Position numbers and translations under genes: made by a program. Shown piece by piece: positions 59,953 to 64,000 of a stretch of 64,000 nucleotides of DNA. Where the stretch lies: contig DATNPL010000131.1 in the NCBI GenBank assembly GCA_036703255.1, positions 1 to 64,000 on the forward strand, written 5' to 3'. The notes under the pieces were generated by a model. That model searched no databases and had not been told where the DNA came from. It worked only from the letters and a program-made list of their open reading frames with translations. The first letter of the stretch is position 1; every line of letters starts with the position of its first letter. The stretch is from Drouetiella sp036703255. Its GTDB lineage: Bacteria; Cyanobacteriota; Cyanobacteriia; Elainellales; Elainellaceae.

Positions 59953-61203
59953 ATGAGAGTCGGTTTGCAAGCTGCATTGGGTGATGTTAATTTGGATGCT
60001 ACCCAAGCCAGCAGTCAGCGACAGTTAGCCATTTCGCTGTCGGCGGTCGCCGATACTCGCGATCGCCATGCCCCGCTCAACCTTTGCCTCATCCTTGATC
60101 ACAGCGGCTCTATGAATGGGCGTGCCTTAGAAACCGTGAAGCAGGCGGCAAGCCATATTGTAGATAGCCTCTCACCGGGCGATCGCCTCTCTATTGTGGT
60201 GTTTGACCATCGAGCTAAGGTGCTGGTGCCTAATCAAATCATGGAAGACCCCAGCCGCGTTAAGCGAGAGATTCAGCAGCTCCAGGCCAGCGGCGGTACC
60301 GCGATCGATGAAGGTATGCGGCTGGGCATCGAGGAATTAGCAAAGGGCAAGAAAGATAGTATCTCCCAGGCTTTTTTGCTGACGGATGGCGAAAACGAAC
60401 ATGGTGACAATCCACGCTGCCTGAAGCTTGCAGGTCTGGCGGCCAATTACAGCATTACTCTGAATACCTTGGGGTTTGGCGATCGCTGGAATCAGGACAT
60501 CCTTGAAAAAATTGCGGATGCTGGGGGAGGTTCGCTTTCCTATATTCAGCGTCCTGAAGCTGCCGTTAGCGCGTTTAGTCGGCTCTTTACTCGGATTCAG
60601 TCCGTCGGCTTGACCAATGCCCATCTGTTGCTGTCCCTGTCTCCTCAGGCCAATTTAGCCGAGCTAAAGCCGATCGCCCAAGTCGTTCCAGATACGATCG
60701 AGCTGAATGCGCTCTACGAAGGCGGGCAGCACATTGTGCGTTTGGGAGATCTGATGATGGATAGCCCCAGAGTCGTGCTGACCAATCTCTACATTCAGCA
60801 GCTTCCAGAAGGCATTCAGCCGATCGCCCAAGTTCAGGTGCGCTACGATGACCCGATCACCGGACAAGTCGGTCTGCTCTCTGAGAACATCCCCATCGAA
60901 GCCAACGTTCTCCTGCACTATCAGCCTGCCCTCAATGCTGAAGTCCAGCAGCATATCTTAGCGCTGGCTAAGTATCGCCAGACTCAAATTGCCGAAACGA
61001 AACTACAGCAGGGCGATCGGGCAGGAGCCGCCACCATGCTGCAATCTGCGGCTAAAACGGCTCTGCAAATGGGCGACCAAAACGCGGCTACCGTGCTGCA
61101 AGACAACGCCACCCGCCTACAGGCAGGGGGTGATCTATCGGATGCCGATCGCAAAAAGACGCGCATTGCTTCAAAAACCGTACTGCAAGATCTAAAAGAG
61201 TAA
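59953..61203 (+). CDS. VWA-domain protein with intact metal-ion-dependent adhesion site
   Basis: The 416-residue protein (ATG 59953, MRVGLQAALGDVNLDATQAS) has a von Willebrand A domain with the MIDAS in LCLILDHSGSMNGRALETVK, a Thr-containing loop (GGTAIDEGMRLGIEELAKGK) and Asp in AFLLTDGENEHGDNP. A beta-rich region (about 235-345) and a helical C-terminus with QQGDRAGAATMLQSAAKTAL repeats follow. It has no signal peptide, so it is probably cytoplasmic. Such proteins often work with other VWA or kinase/phosphatase modules. A second VWA-like gene converges on it 53 bp downstream. Confidence 0.85.
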   Translation: MRVGLQAALGDVNLDATQASSQRQLAISLSAVADTRDRHAPLNLCLILDHSGSMNGRALETVKQAASHIVDSLSPGDRLSIVVFDHRAKVLVPNQIMEDPSRVKREIQQLQASGGTAIDEGMRLGIEELAKGKKDSISQAFLLTDGENEHGDNPRCLKLAGLAANYSITLNTLGFGDRWNQDILEKIADAGGGSLSYIQRPEAAVSAFSRLFTRIQSVGLTNAHLLLSLSPQANLAELKPIAQVVPDTIELNALYEGGQHIVRLGDLMMDSPRVVLTNLYIQQLPEGIQPIAQVQVRYDDPITGQVGLLSENIPIEANVLLHYQPALNAEVQQHILALAKYRQTQIAETKLQQGDRAGAATMLQSAAKTALQMGDQNAATVLQDNATRLQAGGDLSDADRKKTRIASKTVLQDLKE

Positions 61204-61256
61204 AGCTGGCTCTCATCTTACAAGCCCTAATCTTACGAAGTCTCATCTGGCAAACT

Positions 61257-61892
61257 CTAGCCTTGCAAGACCTGCATCAAAAACGCGGTGAGCGCATCTG
61301 GCTCGATCGCCCCTAGGAGGGCAGTATGGACAATATCAAACTTGGCTCCTGCCGCCTGAAGGTTGTCATCTAGCGCTGTTAAGTAACCCTTGGCGATCAG
61401 GTCTTCTCCAATTTGAACAAAGCCAATGCCCAACTCTTGATCAACGTCCATTTTGTAGGTGGCTGCTTTGATAGCGTTAGCTACCGCCATGCGATCGCTG
61501 GGTTCGCCATCCAGCAGCACCACAATCATTTCACCATTGGCTTTGGTTTGACCTGCCGCCTTTCGGGCAAAATAGTCTTCTAGCTCGGTTTGCAAAACTT
61601 CTAGCAAATTGATATTGCCAGGGGGATAGCCCGCCTCAATCACCTGCTCTAAATTCGCGCTTTTGACCTGTTCATATTTTTTAAAGATGCAGTCTGCTTG
61701 AGGCGATCGGCAGGAGACATACACCGTGATACCGTCTGGGTCAAAGGCTTCGCAGACTTGGATAAGCTTTAACACTGCGGCTTGGGCAGCTATCCAGCGC
61801 TCGGCAAATCCAGGCGGCTTTGTGCCTGAGTCTACCGTCGTTTTAGCGATAATGACCGTATAGTCTCGATCGTTGAGCAGGGTTTCGTTCAT
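61257..61892 (-). CDS. VWA-like (TerY-type) protein, degenerate MIDAS
   Basis: The 211-residue protein resembles VWA domains of the TerY style: YTVIIAKTTVDSGTKPPGFA, AERWIAAQAAVLKLIQVCEA, ITVYVSCRSPQADCIFKKYE, GEMIVVLLDGEPSDRMAVAN and LGIGFVQIGEDLIAKGYLTA. The usual DxSxS of MIDAS is replaced by AKTTVDSG, so metal binding may be altered or lost, but the DGEPSD loop is kept. It converges on the intact VWA gene with a 53-bp gap, which suggests a functional pair. Confidence 0.8.
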   Translation of the reverse strand: MNETLLNDRDYTVIIAKTTVDSGTKPPGFAERWIAAQAAVLKLIQVCEAFDPDGITVYVSCRSPQADCIFKKYEQVKSANLEQVIEAGYPPGNINLLEVLQTELEDYFARKAAGQTKANGEMIVVLLDGEPSDRMAVANAIKAATYKMDVDQELGIGFVQIGEDLIAKGYLTALDDNLQAAGAKFDIVHTALLGAIEPDALTAFLMQVLQG

Positions 61893-61959
61893 AGGGATTG
61901 CATCATCTCTAGAGGCACAGCTCCTTCAGCGGTTCTAGAGGATTGTGAATTGAATAAAA

Positions 61960-62006
61960 CCAAAGATTTTTGTTAAAAACAGTCCGCGTTTTCAAAAAAT
62001 CTTTGG
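61960..62006. terminator. Hairpin upstream of the VWA-like gene (12-bp stem)
   Basis: ccaaagattttt (61960-61971) pairs with aaaaatctttgg (61995-62006). It would end transcripts from the 62171-62530 gene before the VWA-like gene. Confidence 0.6.
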
Positions 62007-62085
62007 AGTCAATTTATCCCCGATCCAAAGAGCAACTCAAGGAGCTATCCCCATCAAACCATCGCTTCGCAAAATCAGCGCAAAC

Positions 62086-62107
62086 CCGCCAAAAATATTT
62101 TTGGCGG
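62086..62107. terminator. 22-bp perfect palindrome after the 119-aa gene
   Basis: ccgccaaaaatatttttggc gg is self-complementary with an A/T core, 64 bp past the minus-strand stop. Either a terminator or a protein-binding site. Confidence 0.5.
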
Positions 62108-62170
62108 ATTTTGAACCATGCCAATCTCAACGGTAATCGCTTCAGGGCATTCATTTTGAAAGCTTCAAGC

Positions 62171-62530
62171 CTAGTGAGGCTTCATCGGCACCCGTAGAGA
62201 CTGGTGAAGCGATCGCCATTCTTCAAAGCACAGGCGGTCTGCCTCAAAGCTTTCCCTCAGAAAAATAGAAATGGCTTGGCAGGCCGCGTACCCGTTAATC
62301 GTGTGCTTAGCGACTCGCAAAGCTTCAATTTCTGAGCTGTAGGTAGTCATATCTTTAATTTTTTCGCGGCAGGGAGAGTAGCAAACCATTTGAAAACCCA
62401 ACTCTATAGGGGTAATCTCAATCAGCCAACCTCGATAAAAATCTGATAAACGCGCATCATTCACAAAACAAACATCACCCCTGTGATGCAGCAGACAACG
62501 GAGTAGCGGCAAATGCATTACCCAGAACAT
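62171..62530 (-). CDS. Hypothetical protein (119 aa)
   Basis: The product begins MFWVMHLPLLRCLLHHRGDV and continues CFVNDARLSDFYRGWLIEIT, PIELGFQMVCYSPCREKIKD, MTTYSSEIEALRVAKHTING and YAACQAISIFLRESFEADRL. It is soluble, with several Cys and Trp residues and alternating strands and helices. A Met at position 7 is an alternative start. The codon use matches its neighbours. Family not recognised. Confidence 0.5.
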   Translation of the reverse strand: MFWVMHLPLLRCLLHHRGDVCFVNDARLSDFYRGWLIEITPIELGFQMVCYSPCREKIKDMTTYSSEIEALRVAKHTINGYAACQAISIFLRESFEADRLCFEEWRSLHQSLRVPMKPH

Positions 62531-62730
62531 CTTTATGCCCCCAATCTAGCTAACCCTCAGCCAGCGAAGATAGAGCCACTCAGCGGAACTGTCTGCGCCA
62601 TTGCTACAAATGCAGGGTGGCAAATGAGGCTGAGAACGAGGCTTAGGGAGACAGATTCCAAGCAAGTCTAGACTTCTTATCTTGACGGTCTGATTAAACT
62701 AGATCTGGACTCTAGATTTCTCTAGCCTTT

Positions 62731-63564
62731 ATGAATCTTCTGGTGAGTAACGATGACGGCATTTTTGCCCTGGGCGTGCAGACATTGGCAAATACATTGG
62801 CGATCGCAGGGCATCAAGTTACCGTCGTTTGCCCCGATCGGGAACGCTCTGCCACCGGACATGGGCTGACGCTGCATGATCCGATTCGAGCAGAAGTTGT
62901 AGAGTCTGCGTTTCATCCTTCTATCAAAGCTTGGGCTTGCTCAGGAACGCCCTCCGATTGCGTCAAGCTAGCCTTGGGAACATTGCTCAGTAGCCCACCC
63001 GATATGGTGCTTTCGGGCATCAATCATGGAGCGAACTTGGGAACAGATGTGCTGTATTCAGGGACTGTATCTGCGGCTATGGAGGGCGTACTGGAGGGCA
63101 TTCCTAGCATTGCCTTCAGTCTTGCCAGCTATTCTTCTCAGGGCTTTCAGCCCGCCGCCGATTTTGCCAACAAGCTCGCAACTCATCTGCACAAACATCC
63201 TTTGGCGCAGATCACATTGCTCAGCGTTAATATTCCTCCGGTGCCTCAGCATGAAATTGCCGGAGTTGCCATGACCCGTCAAGGCATTCGCCGCTACTTT
63301 GATATGTTTGAAAAACGTCTCGATCCAAGGGGCAAAACCTACTACTGGCTGTCGGGCGAGGTGATTGAAGACTCTGACGAAGTTGAGCCTGAATCTGTGG
63401 AGATGGCCACCCTGAAGGCCGCTGGGGCTGAGCTGGAGTGGTTTCGCCAAGCACCCACAGATGTCCAGGCGATTCGGAAAAATTACATCACTATTACACC
63501 GCTGCAATACAACTTGACTTGTGCTGCGGGTCTTGCATCTCTGCAAAGTTGGCAAGAGCTTTAA
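62731..63564 (+). CDS. surE: 5'/3'-nucleotidase SurE
   Basis: The 277-residue phosphatase begins MNLLVSNDDGIFALGVQTLA, with the metal-binding Asp8-Asp9. It also has VCPDRERSATGHGLTLHDPI (Ser), GTPSDCVKLALGTLL, and SGINHGANLGTDVLYSGTVS (Asn and catalytic loop), then AAMEGVLEGIPSIAFS. SurE removes phosphate from nucleoside monophosphates and is linked to stationary-phase survival. The start is clear and no adjacent pcm gene is present. Confidence 0.96.
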   Translation: MNLLVSNDDGIFALGVQTLANTLAIAGHQVTVVCPDRERSATGHGLTLHDPIRAEVVESAFHPSIKAWACSGTPSDCVKLALGTLLSSPPDMVLSGINHGANLGTDVLYSGTVSAAMEGVLEGIPSIAFSLASYSSQGFQPAADFANKLATHLHKHPLAQITLLSVNIPPVPQHEIAGVAMTRQGIRRYFDMFEKRLDPRGKTYYWLSGEVIEDSDEVEPESVEMATLKAAGAELEWFRQAPTDVQAIRKNYITITPLQYNLTCAAGLASLQSWQEL

Positions 63565-64000
63565 AGTTGGCAAGAGCTTTAAAGGCTATTCCGGTAAAGG
63601 CTATCTCTGGTAACACGGCTGTAGCCTAAAGCATCTGTAGCCATTCTGTTAACAACAAAATAACAACTAAAGCAAATCTGCCAAATTTTCGTTGTGTGGC
63701 GATCGCTTGCCCTGAAACTTGCCCTACAAAATGACCTATGAAATGACTTATGAAAAATGAAGTGTCTGACCTAGATGGAGCCTACCACCTCAGTCCGCCT
63801 TCTAACTTTTAGGGTAAGTTTGTGGATAGCCATTATGTGCAAAGGAGTTTTTGTGTCAAGGATTTATGGAACACAGGTCAGGAAAGAACCCATTAAACTG
63901 GTAGATAAGGTGGTACGCAAGGCTCAACACGACCCCACCGTTTGTTGAGTTTACCCTGTGAGCGACCCAGACGAGGCATTCTTGTGAATAACGATTTAAA
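63565..64000. other. Intergenic tail of the window with direct repeats and a small gene
   Basis: Just after surE, gttggcaagagctttaaag is repeated in tandem at 63547-63585, followed by ccggtaaaggctat/ctggtaac-type copies. The rest contains the 31-codon frame annotated below. No other gene is seen. Confidence 0.5.
63853..63948 (+). CDS. Possible very small protein (31 aa)
   Basis: An AAAGGAG site lies five bases before GTG 63853, opening 31 codons to TGA 63946-63948. The product reads VSRIYGTQVRKEPIKLVDKV and then VRKAQHDPTVC. The strong ribosome binding site is the main support. A GTG at 63984 (after GAGG, reading VNNDL to the window edge) could be the next gene, so this may be a leader peptide or small protein upstream of it. 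No family recognised. Confidence 0.4.
   Translation: MSRIYGTQVRKEPIKLVDKVVRKAQHDPTVC

Noticed and set aside
1..64000. tRNA or rRNA genes
   Set aside because: No T-loop GTTCRANYC with matching acceptor stems was noticed in the intergenic spaces; a covariance search would be needed to exclude them fully.

Overview
The window is chromosomal DNA from a cyanobacterium. It carries psbB, psbT, psbM and psaD (photosystem subunits), a cyanobacterial ClpR/ClpP3 protease operon, a HetZ-family protein and a PatA-type phototaxis/chemotaxis operon, and it is littered with the HIP1 octamer GCGATCGC. Moderate GC, three-domain ribosomal protein S1 and the mix of genes fit a Leptolyngbya-like filamentous lineage, but the genus is an inference. 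I saw no tRNA, rRNA, CRISPR array or intact transposase.

Region 1 (1-4.5 kb) is accessory DNA. It holds the acidic-repeat tail of a protein that starts outside the window, a decayed BrnT toxin with an intact BrnA antitoxin, and an AT-rich restriction-modification module. The module has an XRE regulator, a C5-cytosine methyltransferase, and a convergent endonuclease whose active-site pattern matches the Cfr10I/Bse634I/NgoMIV (CCGG) family. An RHH protein, a 43-codon gene and two inverted repeats follow.

Region 2 (4.6-19.7 kb) is mixed housekeeping and envelope genes: metH, a CHRD protein, an SLH-SLBB lipoprotein, a YbaK deacylase, a pentapeptide-repeat membrane protein, a GH24 lysozyme with duplicated N-terminal modules, a DUF421 protein, a Psb35-like small membrane protein, rsmE, a TPR protein, arfB and moaE.

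Region 3 (19.7-30 kb, minus strand) is a six-gene signalling operon: PatA-like regulator, CheY, CheW-like protein, soluble MCP with three near-identical photoreceptor-type GAF domains, hybrid CheA, CheW. It resembles the pix/ptx phototaxis operons that control type IV pili.

Region 4 (30-42.6 kb) has larC with a large His-rich loop, a Sua5/YrdC protein, a hetZ-like gene, a Ser/Thr kinase, metK, a HAD phosphatase, rpsA and nrdR. Region 5 (42.8-46.6 kb) is the photosystem cluster psbT-psbB, divergent [2Fe-2S] protein and psbM, and psaD.

Region 6 (46.8-64 kb) contains an unknown cyanobacterial protein, an A-type Fe-S carrier, small proteins, a 1.5-kb repeat-bearing spacer, an RNase D-like exonuclease, a CAP protein, trpB, a SUI1 factor, a J-domain protein, the clpR / second inactive ClpP paralog / clpP3 operon, a convergent pair of VWA-type proteins, and surE. 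Many intergenic spaces contain very long perfect hairpins (18-23 bp stems), each with a different sequence; they look like strong terminators rather than copies of one repeat.
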